A stretch of 22,703 nt of DNA from a virus. The DNA lies in the IMG/VR virus record IMGVR_UViG_3300046799_000049, positions 1-22,703 of that record; one strand, given 5' to 3'. Below the pieces are notes generated by a model, which had not been told where the DNA came from, searched no databases, and saw nothing but the letters and a program-made list of their open reading frames with translations. Position numbers and translations under genes: made by a program. This document shows, piece by piece, positions 16,120-22,027 of this stretch. Each line of letters begins with the position of its first letter. Position 1 is the stretch's first letter.

Positions 16120-16360
16120 AGTCGCCAAACTCCGCGCGTCGGGCCTTGAAGTCGCGCAGCGCGGCCAGCTCGTCGCGCTCGTCCTGGTTCAGCGGCAGCG
16201 ACCTGGTCTGCTCGCGCTCGAGTTCTGCCGCAGTCTGCTGCGGGACGGCGAACTCGACGGCGAACGCGCCCCAGGACGCCTTGACGGCGCCCCGAGCTCG
16301 CAGCTCATCTACGAGCGCGACCCACTCAGCAGGTGCAGCAGACGATGAACTCGCAGCCAT
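16112..16360 (-). CDS. Small unknown protein preceding the portal gene
   Basis: An 82-residue acidic protein. Its Ser/Ala-rich N-terminus leads into two helical blocks, AEWVALVDELRARG and ERDELAALRDFKARRAEF. There is no signal, membrane segment or cysteine motif. ATG 16360 is the only in-frame ATG, and its stop overlaps the portal start by eight bases, so it is the first gene of the head operon behind the candidate promoter at 16430-16456. Its position is where some phages keep small portal or terminase partners. I do not recognise a family and assign no function. Confidence 0.65.
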   Translation of the reverse strand: MAASSSSAAPAEWVALVDELRARGAVKASWGAFAVEFAVPQQTAAELEREQTRSLPLNQDERDELAALRDFKARRAEFGDYD

Positions 16361-16429
16361 ACGCCACCGCGGCGCCAGTCAAGGCGCTGTGCGGGTGGTG
16401 TGGGGCAGCTGGGAACATCGCCAAACAGG

Positions 16430-16456
16430 ATTACAGCCAGGCTGGCCGGGTGTCAA
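16430..16456 (-). promoter_or_regulatory. Candidate sigma70-like promoter for the head operon
   Basis: Reading the minus strand, a perfect TTGACA at 16456-16451 is followed 15 bases later by TGTAAT at 16435-16430, with TAATCC at 17 bases as the alternative -10 register. The spacer is short or the -10 is weak, so the match is good but not ideal. It lies in one of only two real gaps of the window, about 70 bases before the 82-residue gene, and points into it. The spacer holds a 6-bp inverted repeat (CGGCCA gcc TGGCTG) that could be a weak terminator of the lipoprotein gene or a binding site. Confidence 0.4.
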
Positions 16457-16468
16457 CTGCGCCGGCAG

Positions 16469-16924
16469 TCACAGTTCGGCGATGGGCTGCGGCGTGAACG
16501 TTCCGTCCTCGGCGTAACACCCATAGACCACCTGCCCGGGCGTGTCCTCGGCGGGCGCCCGCTCGAGCACCTTGGCGACCGACCCGCTCCCAATCTGGAG
16601 CGTGTCGCCGTCCACGGCATAGACCAGGCTCACGGTGTTTGGCCCCACGTCGCACGTGCCGTGGGTCTGGTGAATGGTGGCCTCCTCGCCCGTGGCCGTG
16701 TAGGTGCCCGCGTAGGCCTCCACGCCGATGCTGCCGTCCGAGAGCTGGCACGCCATCGCTTCGGCGTACGTGCCGTCGGCCTCGAAGCTCACCCCGTAGG
16801 CGCACTCGGTCTCGCTGCCGGGCGCGAGCCAGTCGCCCACCAGGGCCGGCACATCCTCGCCCCCGTCATCGCCGCAGCCCGCCGCCCATAGCGCCAAGAG
16901 CGCCACCAAAGTCGCTGATCTCAT
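16469..16924 (-). CDS. Secreted lipoprotein with lipocalin-like Cys-rich body (phage cargo gene)
   Basis: A 151-residue protein. Residues 1-16 form a type II signal peptide (basic MRS start, hydrophobic core, lipobox AAG before Cys17), followed by a CGDDGG linker. The body shows the compact beta pattern GDW … VSFEADGTYAEA … YAGTYTATG, with four further cysteines (in TECAY, AMACQ, GTCDV and YGCYA contexts) that could form two disulfides in the periplasm. The +2 residue is Gly, not Asp. ATG 16924 is used because a GGGGGAAA site precedes it and the signal peptide begins there; an upstream ATG at 16987 would bury the signal. It resembles host-type lipoproteins of myxobacteria. A superinfection-exclusion or surface-modifying role is possible but unproven. 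Confidence 0.8.
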   Translation of the reverse strand: MRSATLVALLALWAAGCGDDGGEDVPALVGDWLAPGSETECAYGVSFEADGTYAEAMACQLSDGSIGVEAYAGTYTATGEEATIHQTHGTCDVGPNTVSLVYAVDGDTLQIGSGSVAKVLERAPAEDTPGQVVYGCYAEDGTFTPQPIAEL

Positions 16925-16980
16925 GATTTCCCCCGGCCGGCGATCTTGCCACAGGCCTGAGGGCTTCGGGTAGTGAGGGC

Positions 16981-17003
16981 GCTGCACACAGTGGCTGCAC
17001 AGT
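16981..17003 (-). repeat. Imperfect tandem repeat upstream of the lipoprotein gene
   Basis: On the minus strand ACTGTGCAGCC is followed at once by ACTGTGTGCAGC; both contain TGTGCAGC, 13 bases apart. It lies 57-79 bases before the lipoprotein start codon, where a transcription-factor site could be, but no promoter element of good quality is visible next to it. It could also be chance. Confidence 0.3.
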
Positions 17004-17038
17004 CACGGGCTACACCGAAAGCAAACCTATGGCCCGCA

Positions 17039-17068
17039 AGGGGAGACGCCCCAGGGCCTGTCTCCCCT
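17039..17068 (-). terminator. Hairpin after terL, possible weak transcription terminator
   Basis: AGGGGAGAC (17039-17047) and GTCTCCCCT (17060-17068) form a perfect 9-bp GC-rich stem with a 12-base loop, starting nine bases after the terL stop. On the minus strand the stem is followed by TTGCGGG, not a real U-tract, so intrinsic termination is doubtful. It may instead pause polymerase or stabilise the terL transcript's 3' end. Its position between the packaging genes and the lipoprotein supports a transcript boundary. Confidence 0.45.
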
Positions 17069-17076
17069 CCCTTGAC

Positions 17077-18543
17077 TCAGCGGTTCCACCAGTCGCCAGC
17101 CTCCGACGCCCGCAGCGCCGCGCGTTCGCGCTCGACGTAGGCGGGGTCGTCCGGGGTCTGCCGCGTCGTGTTCGCCTTTGGCGGCAGCGCCTCGTTCAGG
17201 TAGGCCATGTGGGCCTTTTCGCCGTACAGGAGCGTGTCGCAGCAGTGGTTTTGCATGCCCTTCTTCTCCTCGAGGCGGTACTCGTCCCTCCAGGGCAGCG
17301 AGACGGCCTCCTCGGACAGCGGCGCACACGCAGGCTGGCAAAGGATGATGCGCGCCGCGAAGAGCTCCGTGTTCACGAACTCGATGCCGGCGCGCTTCTC
17401 GGTCTTCTCCGCAGCCAGCATGATCGGCATGCCGTACTCCCCGGGCTTTGGACGCTCGCCCGCCTTGGTCATGCCGACGTAGCGCTGGTTCCACTCTTTC
17501 ACGTAGGGCGCGCCCAGGCCGCCTGCGTCGCCCACCAGCATGTCCGGCCGGTACGTGTGGCACAGGTCCGCGGTGACCTTGGCCGCTTGGTCGGTCAGCA
17601 GCCCGACCTGCTTCATGCTGCAGAGCACGTATACGGTGTTCGAGTGCGGGGCCGAGCAGAGCACCGACCACGCGCAGGCGCTCGTGGTGCCGAAGTCCAC
17701 CGCGATGGTGTGCGTCCAGGTCGCGCGGTTGTAGAGCGGCGGCGCCTCGGCCAACAGGTCGTTGCGCCCTGCCACGTACTGATACACCTGCATGCCCGGG
17801 TCGTTCACGAACAGGCCCAGCCACTCGCGCTGATAGGTCGCGCTCTCGATGCCGCCCAAGCGCGCCGCAGCCTTCGCAAGCTCCTCCTCGGCGTCCCGCG
17901 GAAAGCACTTGTTCTGCAGCATGTCCCAGTGGTGGACGCTCCAATTGTGCTTCTCGGTGCCCTTACAGATCTCGAACCAGTGCCCGGCGCGCGTGAGGCT
18001 CGGCGTGCCGCACAGGGTGAGCTTGCCGCCCGTGGTCGCGAGCATCGGGTGCATGACGTCGTTGCACAGGTACTTGAGCAGGGACGCGTACGTGGCCACC
18101 TCGTCAAAGTACGCCGCGGCCACAGCGAAGCCGCGCAAGAGGTCCACCGCGCCCTCGTCGCTTATGCCCCAAAACAGAATGACCGCGCCCCACGGCGTGC
18201 GGAACGTCCCATCGGTCTTGTTTGACACGAGCGGGATACCGGCTCGTTTCGCCGCGCGCTCGAGCTTGTGCCAGTGCAGGGCCTTCGCTTTCTTCTGCGT
18301 CTCGGCGCCGATGACGACGTACTCCTCGAAGCCCGCGTCCAGCGCGTCGAGCAGGGCCGAGCGTGGGATGAACTCGCTCTTACCCGCGCGCCGTCCAGGG
18401 TGCGCCGCCTTGAACTGCGCGGGGTCGTCGCGGAGGGCGAGCTGCTTGTCGAACAGCTCCGAGCGCAGGGACTCGCGCATGTCGGCGCGCTGCGCCTTCA
18501 GCTCCTCCAGGGTCAGGAACTCGACCTCGAGCGCGCAGCCCAC
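17077..18543 (-). CDS. terL: Terminase large subunit (packaging ATPase/nuclease)
   Basis: A 488-residue protein with all expected motifs. Walker A is PGRRAGKS (49-56). Walker B is AAAYFDEV with Asp147/Glu148. A coupling-type motif, LTLCGTP, lies at 175-181. The RNase-H-like nuclease acidic residues are Asp283 (AVDFGTT), Asp339 (VGDAGG) and Asp436 (HCCDTL). It pumps DNA into the prohead through the portal and cuts the concatemer. GTG 18543 is the start: AGGAGG lies seven bases upstream, within the end of terS. It is the last gene before the hairpin. The length is normal for the family. The cysteine content is high for a terminase but spread out, so no metal site is claimed. Confidence 0.95.
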   Translation of the reverse strand: MGCALEVEFLTLEELKAQRADMRESLRSELFDKQLALRDDPAQFKAAHPGRRAGKSEFIPRSALLDALDAGFEEYVVIGAETQKKAKALHWHKLERAAKRAGIPLVSNKTDGTFRTPWGAVILFWGISDEGAVDLLRGFAVAAAYFDEVATYASLLKYLCNDVMHPMLATTGGKLTLCGTPSLTRAGHWFEICKGTEKHNWSVHHWDMLQNKCFPRDAEEELAKAAARLGGIESATYQREWLGLFVNDPGMQVYQYVAGRNDLLAEAPPLYNRATWTHTIAVDFGTTSACAWSVLCSAPHSNTVYVLCSMKQVGLLTDQAAKVTADLCHTYRPDMLVGDAGGLGAPYVKEWNQRYVGMTKAGERPKPGEYGMPIMLAAEKTEKRAGIEFVNTELFAARIILCQPACAPLSEEAVSLPWRDEYRLEEKKGMQNHCCDTLLYGEKAHMAYLNEALPPKANTTRQTPDDPAYVERERAALRASEAGDWWNR

Positions 18544-18546
18544 GCC

Positions 18547-19125
18547 TTAGCCTCCTGACAGGAGCTTCTTCGCCCGCGCCTTGGCCTCGGCCTCAAGCTC
18601 CGCCTGGCTCATCTTCTCGAAGCGCCCGAAGTCGCCAGGGTTGCCCTGTTCTGTCTTCTTCGGGGCGTCCATGCCCAGGTGGTCCATGAGCATGCGCAGC
18701 GCCGCGATCTTCGAGTGCATCTTGACCTTGGTCTGCACCGTCTCGAGCGGGTCGCCCCCATCAGGCGATAGACGCTCCGAGCGGGTCTGCGTGATGGACT
18801 CCACGCTGCGCTGTACCCGCGGCCTGAGTGTGTGCAGCGGGCGCACCCTTACGTCGCCCGTGTCGCTCACCTCCACCAGGTCGGTCACGTTCCCAAAGGC
18901 GATGCACCCGAGCTCGCGCAGTACGTCGTCCGCCTCGATCTCCACCCGCTTCGCGCGCTTCGCTTTGCCCTGCTGGATCGCTGTCGCAATGTCAACGTTT
19001 GTCAACATCAGCGAGCCCTGGGCGCGGGCCGTCCGCTTGCTGTAGCCCGCCCGCTCCGCCGCTTTCGTGGCGTTCAGGTCCTTGAGATACTCGCGGACAA
19101 ACCGCTCTTGCTTCGGCGAAAGCAC
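18547..19125 (-). CDS. terS: Terminase small subunit
   Basis: A 192-residue protein. Residues 2-60 match the Terminase_2-type N-terminus: LSPKQERFVREYLKDLNATKAAERAGYS is the typical helix-turn-helix opening that binds packaging-site DNA, followed by a second helical region. The middle holds a short beta stretch and an SRS-like linker. The C-terminal third (MSQAELEAEAKARAKKLLSGG) is helical and basic, as used for contact with the large subunit. GTG 19125 follows a 32-residue gene by three bases. The terL start site lies inside its end, so the two are coupled. Together with terL it sets the packaging start; whether cos or pac type cannot be told from this window. Confidence 0.9.
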   Translation of the reverse strand: MLSPKQERFVREYLKDLNATKAAERAGYSKRTARAQGSLMLTNVDIATAIQQGKAKRAKRVEIEADDVLRELGCIAFGNVTDLVEVSDTGDVRVRPLHTLRPRVQRSVESITQTRSERLSPDGGDPLETVQTKVKMHSKIAALRMLMDHLGMDAPKKTEQGNPGDFGRFEKMSQAELEAEAKARAKKLLSGG

Positions 19126-19128
19126 GCC

Positions 19129-19227
19129 CTACCACCACCTGTGCTCGAACAGCCACCCGACCACCAGCAGCAGGCCCAGCCCGCACACGAAGCGCGTCGC
19201 CCACAGAACGACCTCCGCGTGATTCAC
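19129..19227 (-). CDS. 32-residue single-span membrane protein
   Basis: A GTG at 19227 overlaps the previous stop (GTGA), and the frame ends TAG three bases before the terS start. The peptide has a short polar start, one hydrophobic span of about 20 residues (LWATRFVCGLGLLLVVGWLF) and a C-terminal EHRWW. Its exact fit between two genes and its membrane span argue that it is translated; a longer ORF in the same frame starting at 19416 is overlapped by the upstream gene. A small holin-like or signal-anchor role is conceivable. I assign no function. Confidence 0.6.
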   Translation of the reverse strand: MNHAEVVLWATRFVCGLGLLLVVGWLFEHRWW

Positions 19228-19682
19228 GACTCGCCCCCGTGGAAGATCAGCGAGACGTCCGCGACGTGTACCTCGAGCCGCAGGGCACGCCGCAACGCCT
19301 CCTCCTGGGGCAGACGCTGCGAGGCGAGCAGGGCCTGGCGGTACGCGCTGCGCAGTCGCCGCTCGAGCAGCGCGCGCAGGCTCTGCCGGTTCCTGAGCGC
19401 CTCGGACTGCGAGCACGTCACCACCTGCTGCGCCAAGCCGTGGGGCATCGTCCCGGTCGTCTCCCAGCGGATGCGCGGCTCCTGGAACGGGTCGTGCGGG
19501 TAGGGCGGCTCGGGCTTCTGCACCACGGTCACGACGTCGCGCACGTCCGCGTCCGCGTCCGCTCGAGCGGCGCCAGACAGCTCCCGCTGGCGCAGGGCGT
19601 CGCGGTCGGCGACGAGCTGCTGGGCGCCAGTGCGCAGCTTCTGCTGCACGTACTCGCGGTCAAACTCGCGCTTGAGTGGCAT
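19224..19682 (-). CDS. Unknown charged helical protein
   Basis: A 152-residue protein, highly charged. Residues 1-45 are helical (FDREYVQQKLRTGAQQLVADRDALRQREL). A Pro-rich middle around PEPPYPHDPFQEPRIRWETTG follows. Then comes a long Arg/Leu/Ala-rich helix of about 45 residues (ALRNRQSLRALLERRLRSAY onward) and a short beta end. ATG 19682 overlaps the upstream stop (TGATG); the longer frame to 19778 is inside that gene. No known motif. The helix would be compatible with oligomerisation or nucleic-acid binding, but nothing proves it. Confidence 0.65.
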   Translation of the reverse strand: MPLKREFDREYVQQKLRTGAQQLVADRDALRQRELSGAARADADADVRDVVTVVQKPEPPYPHDPFQEPRIRWETTGTMPHGLAQQVVTCSQSEALRNRQSLRALLERRLRSAYRQALLASQRLPQEEALRRALRLEVHVADVSLIFHGGES

Positions 19683-19969
19683 CACCGCCCCCGCTGCTGC
19701 TGAAGGCGCGGCGGCTCGACCGCGGCGGGCGGCTGCTCGCGCTTGCGCATCCGCTCGGCGAACTCGACCCCGGACCACGGGATCTCCACCACCCGGTAGT
19801 CGTGCGACGGGTCGGCGCTCTCCACCGTGACCGTGTCGCCCTCGCGCGTGATTCGGTACAGCCGCTTGTCGCCCTGGAAGGCGGAGAAAGCCATGGGCTT
19901 CTCGGCGACGCTGGGGCGTGCCGGGTTCGCGGCCTTGGCCGCCAGTTTGACGTATGCGTACTCGATCAT
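19682..19969 (-). CDS. Unknown small protein
   Basis: A 95-residue protein. The central part reads as short beta-strands (RLYRITREGDTVTVES, then DYRVVEIPWSGVEFAERM), giving a compact domain of about 60 residues. The C-terminal 25 residues are Pro/Arg/Gln-rich and probably disordered. ATG 19969 overlaps the preceding stop (ATGA). There are no cysteines, signal or membrane span. I do not recognise the family. Confidence 0.65.
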   Translation of the reverse strand: MIEYAYVKLAAKAANPARPSVAEKPMAFSAFQGDKRLYRITREGDTVTVESADPSHDYRVVEIPWSGVEFAERMRKREQPPAAVEPPRLQQQRGR

Positions 19970-20439
19970 GGATGGCTCTCCTCTGCGTCCGCGTGTCCAG
20001 CCGCGTACGCGTAACCGTGGCGTGTCAGGGCGTCCGTGAACGGCGGACGCAGGTGCGTGAAGCGCAGCGCACCTCGCGGCTCGAACTCGGGCACGAGCGC
20101 CCACAGGATGCTGCGGCCGGTGTTGCGGGCGCGGTGGCGCTTCCGCACGTGCGCCCAGTGGAGCAGGAACGCGTCGCGCGTCTGCTCACCACAGGCCCAG
20201 CCCATGATGCCCTCCGGCCATTCAGGCGGGCGGGCGATGAACACGCGCGAGCGGGCGAGCAGGCGCTCGATGCGCCGCTGCATGCTCGCGTCGTACGCCT
20301 CCTCCGCCGCGTCTCGATGCCGCGACGCGACTGCGCGCACCCAGCCCATCTCGGGCGAGTCGCGGTAGCCGGCCTTCCACGACGCGAACACGAAGGCCCG
20401 GTCGCACGGGCGCATGGGCGTGGCGACGTACTCAGTCAC
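19966..20439 (-). CDS. GNAT-like phage protein
   Basis: A 157-residue protein. The opening DRAFVFASWKAGYRDSPE is the form seen in a phage group of acetyltransferase-like proteins, which begin with a 'xxFVxxSWxxxYR' helix. Residues 78-112 (GIMGWACGEQ … LHWAHVRKRHRARNTGRSILWAL) follow the GNAT core order of strand 4, a VRK beta-bulge and an R-N-T-G-R loop like the acetyl-CoA pyrophosphate loop, then helix. The degenerate loop could mean a weak or lost activity. It begins eight bases inside the upstream gene. What it would acetylate is unknown; a virion, DNA-packaging or host-protein target are all open. Moderate confidence in the fold. Confidence 0.6.
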   Translation of the reverse strand: MTEYVATPMRPCDRAFVFASWKAGYRDSPEMGWVRAVASRHRDAAEEAYDASMQRRIERLLARSRVFIARPPEWPEGIMGWACGEQTRDAFLLHWAHVRKRHRARNTGRSILWALVPEFEPRGALRFTHLRPPFTDALTRHGYAYAAGHADAEESHP

Positions 20440-20902
20440 GAGACGCCCTCCACGGCCAGCCCCTGGTCAGTCCCAGGACGAGCTCCTTCTTGGCATGGTC
20501 GACAGCCTGCACGATGAACGACATGCCGGGATCGAAGTCGCCAACGTTGACCTTACGGCCCATCGCAGACACACGCACACGTGCCTGTGGGGGCTTGTCG
20601 CCGTGCGAGAAGCGCGCGAACCGGATCGGGACGGACAGCGTATCGTCCAGCGTCCACTGCACCTCCGCGCGGCTGCTCTTCGTGTACTCGCGCGGCGCGT
20701 CAAACACGGCGCACACGAATACGCCGCGCGCATGCTCGAACGCGAGCTCCCAGTGGCGGTCCGTCTTCCTCACGCCGACAGTCCGCCACTCCGTTCCACG
20801 CGTCGCAGCCGCCGCGGCGTTCGTGAAGTCAGCGAACGCCCACGGCCGCGGCGGCGTCGTGGTCCTCTTCTTGGCCGCTGTCGTTCGCTTGCGAGCACTC
20901 AT
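20432..20902 (-). CDS. Unknown protein with basic N-terminus
   Basis: A 156-residue protein. Residues 1-20 are Lys/Arg/Thr-rich (histone-tail-like). The rest alternates strands and short helices: WRTVGVRKTDRHWELAFEHARGVFVCAVFD, then QARVRVSAMGRKVNVGDF and KKELVLGLTRGWPW. ATG 20902 follows the upstream stop by two bases; the longer frame to 20983 is only read-through inside that gene. The basic tail could bind DNA or RNA. I do not recognise a family. Confidence 0.65.
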   Translation of the reverse strand: MSARKRTTAAKKRTTTPPRPWAFADFTNAAAAATRGTEWRTVGVRKTDRHWELAFEHARGVFVCAVFDAPREYTKSSRAEVQWTLDDTLSVPIRFARFSHGDKPPQARVRVSAMGRKVNVGDFDPGMSFIVQAVDHAKKELVLGLTRGWPWRASRD

Positions 20903-20904
20903 GG

Positions 20905-21429
20905 TCAGCCCCCCGCCTTCGTGGCGTTCTCGAGCCAGCGCGCGAGCGCGAGCGTGTGCCGCGCTCGCGGCCCCTCGACGCACTTACCGCTACGGTAGAA
21001 TCCGAGAGCAAGCCCCCGGTGCCCCCTGCAAGCCACGAGGCCGTCGCGCAGGGCGAACGCGCCCCATTGGGCGTTGAGCCGCTCGACCTCGGTCTCAGGG
21101 GCCGTCCTGCGCCCCCTGCGGGCACGCCTGCAGGCCTCCTGCCAGCCCTTGCCCCATGGCGAGGCCGGGAGCAGCTGCAGAGCGCCCAGCGCGCCTTCGC
21201 TCGAGGTCCTGGCGTGGTCGACCGCAGACTCGTCGGCGGCGAGCGCGGCGAGCAGCGAGACGTCCACCTCGGCGAGCCGCGCGGCGCGCTCGAGCTGCTC
21301 AGCGAGCTCGACGGCGCGGCCTTCCGCCCCGAGCGGGTGCTGGCGCATGTGCCGGGCGTACACGGGCGTCAGGTCCGCCCGGACGTGGACGGTCAGCAGG
21401 ACCAGCAGCGCGGCCGCGAGGGCGTTCAT
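20905..21429 (-). CDS. Secreted SLT-type lytic transglycosylase (probable lysis enzyme)
   Basis: A 174-residue protein. Residues 1-18 are a hydrophobic signal sequence (NALAAALLVLLTVHVRA) with a possible cleavage after Ala18. The soluble-lytic-transglycosylase core follows: the catalytic Glu67 in LAALAADESAV, then SSEGALGALQLLP (residues 76-88), matching the family's 'ES … S.GA.G..Q..P' pattern. The later LALGFYRSGKC segment stands where the 'YNAG' motif normally is, so that motif is degenerate. It cleaves murein by forming 1,6-anhydro ends. The signal peptide suggests Sec export, as with signal-arrest-release or secreted endolysins. ATGA overlap with the upstream gene supports the start. Alternatively it helps DNA entry, but it lies outside the virion gene block. 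Confidence 0.8.
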   Translation of the reverse strand: MNALAAALLVLLTVHVRADLTPVYARHMRQHPLGAEGRAVELAEQLERAARLAEVDVSLLAALAADESAVDHARTSSEGALGALQLLPASPWGKGWQEACRRARRGRRTAPETEVERLNAQWGAFALRDGLVACRGHRGLALGFYRSGKCVEGPRARHTLALARWLENATKAGG

Positions 21430-21632
21430 CGCGTCTCCTTGCGCGCCCGGATGTGCGCGCCCTCCCAGTCGCAGTAAGACGCCCAGCACGGCTCGCACAG
21501 GTCCAGGCCGTTCAGCCTTACCCAGCCTTCGGGCAGGTCGCCGTGCTCGACCTCGACCACGCCGCGGGGCACCCGACGCTCGGGCGCGCGGGCGACGCAG
21601 CGGTCGCACAGGACGGTCAAGAGGTGGGCCAT
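21426..21632 (-). CDS. Small protein with two CxxC motifs (putative zinc-binding)
   Basis: A 68-residue protein with Cys9-x-x-Cys12 near the start and Cys46-x-x-Cys49 later, plus Cys54. The pair LCDRC … LCEPC with an LPEGW turn in between is the pattern of small zinc ribbons in phage and bacterial genomes. It could bind DNA, RNA or a protein partner. ATG 21632 directly abuts the upstream stop, and its own stop overlaps the transglycosylase start. The function is unassigned. Confidence 0.7.
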   Translation of the reverse strand: MAHLLTVLCDRCVARAPERRVPRGVVEVEHGDLPEGWVRLNGLDLCEPCWASYCDWEGAHIRARKETR

Positions 21633-21764
21633 TCACCTTCCCCTTTCGTCGCTGGCACGGCGTGCGGCCAGCGCGTACTCGATGACGAATTGCAGCGCGC
21701 AGTAGACGATGACGCCCCAGATCAGCTCACCGCGCTCGAAAACGATGGTGATGGCCTGCGTCAT
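21633..21764 (-). CDS. 43-residue single-span membrane protein
   Basis: ATG 21764 overlaps the upstream stop (ATGA). The peptide has a short N-terminus (MTQAITIVFERGE), one hydrophobic span of about 18 residues (LIWGVIVYCALQFVIEYA) and a basic/acidic C-terminal tail, AARRASDERGR. The arrangement is N-out or N-in ambiguous. It lies two genes upstream of the secreted transglycosylase, so a small holin is a natural guess, but length and topology do not prove it. The longer frame to 21971 lies within its neighbour. Confidence 0.6.
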   Translation of the reverse strand: MTQAITIVFERGELIWGVIVYCALQFVIEYALAARRASDERGR

Positions 21765-22027
21765 GGCCGCCTCACGCCGAAGAACGTGCCCGCGCTGCTG
21801 GGCGCCCACACAGCCAGCACCTCGTGCCACGGCTGGCCGTTCGGGTCGCCCGCCAGGAGCCTGAGCCAGCACGCGGCCAGCGACGCACTGAGGTGCGCGT
21901 TCGTGAGCGCGACCCAATCGTCGCCGAGCACATGCGTCTGTGCGGGCAAGCTCATCACCTGCTCGACGCAAGCCGCCTGCTCGCGCTCGAGCCGCCCGTC
22001 ATTCCACCAGCGTCGGCCGCACTTCAT
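21761..22027 (-). CDS. Unknown small protein
   Basis: An 88-residue protein. The N-terminus is Trp/Arg-rich (MKCGRRWWNDGRLEREQ), followed by a helix and a hydrophobic helix, ALTNAHLSASLAACWLRLL, and a Pro/Trp-containing end. The hydrophobic helix is too polar to be a clear membrane span. ATG 22027 overlaps the upstream stop (ATGA). The long open frame up to 22255 lies inside the upstream gene. No family recognised. Confidence 0.6.
   Translation of the reverse strand: MKCGRRWWNDGRLEREQAACVEQVMSLPAQTHVLGDDWVALTNAHLSASLAACWLRLLAGDPNGQPWHEVLAVWAPSSAGTFFGVRRP

Noticed and set aside
14725-16149. 474-codon plus-strand frame opposite the portal
   Set aside because: Shadow of the portal gene: composition of His/Arg/Val/Leu and no independent start signal or domain.
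16925-16987. N-terminal extension of the lipoprotein to an ATG at 16987
   Set aside because: It would place 21 polar residues before the signal peptide, and the ATG at 16924 has its own GGGGGAAA ribosome site.
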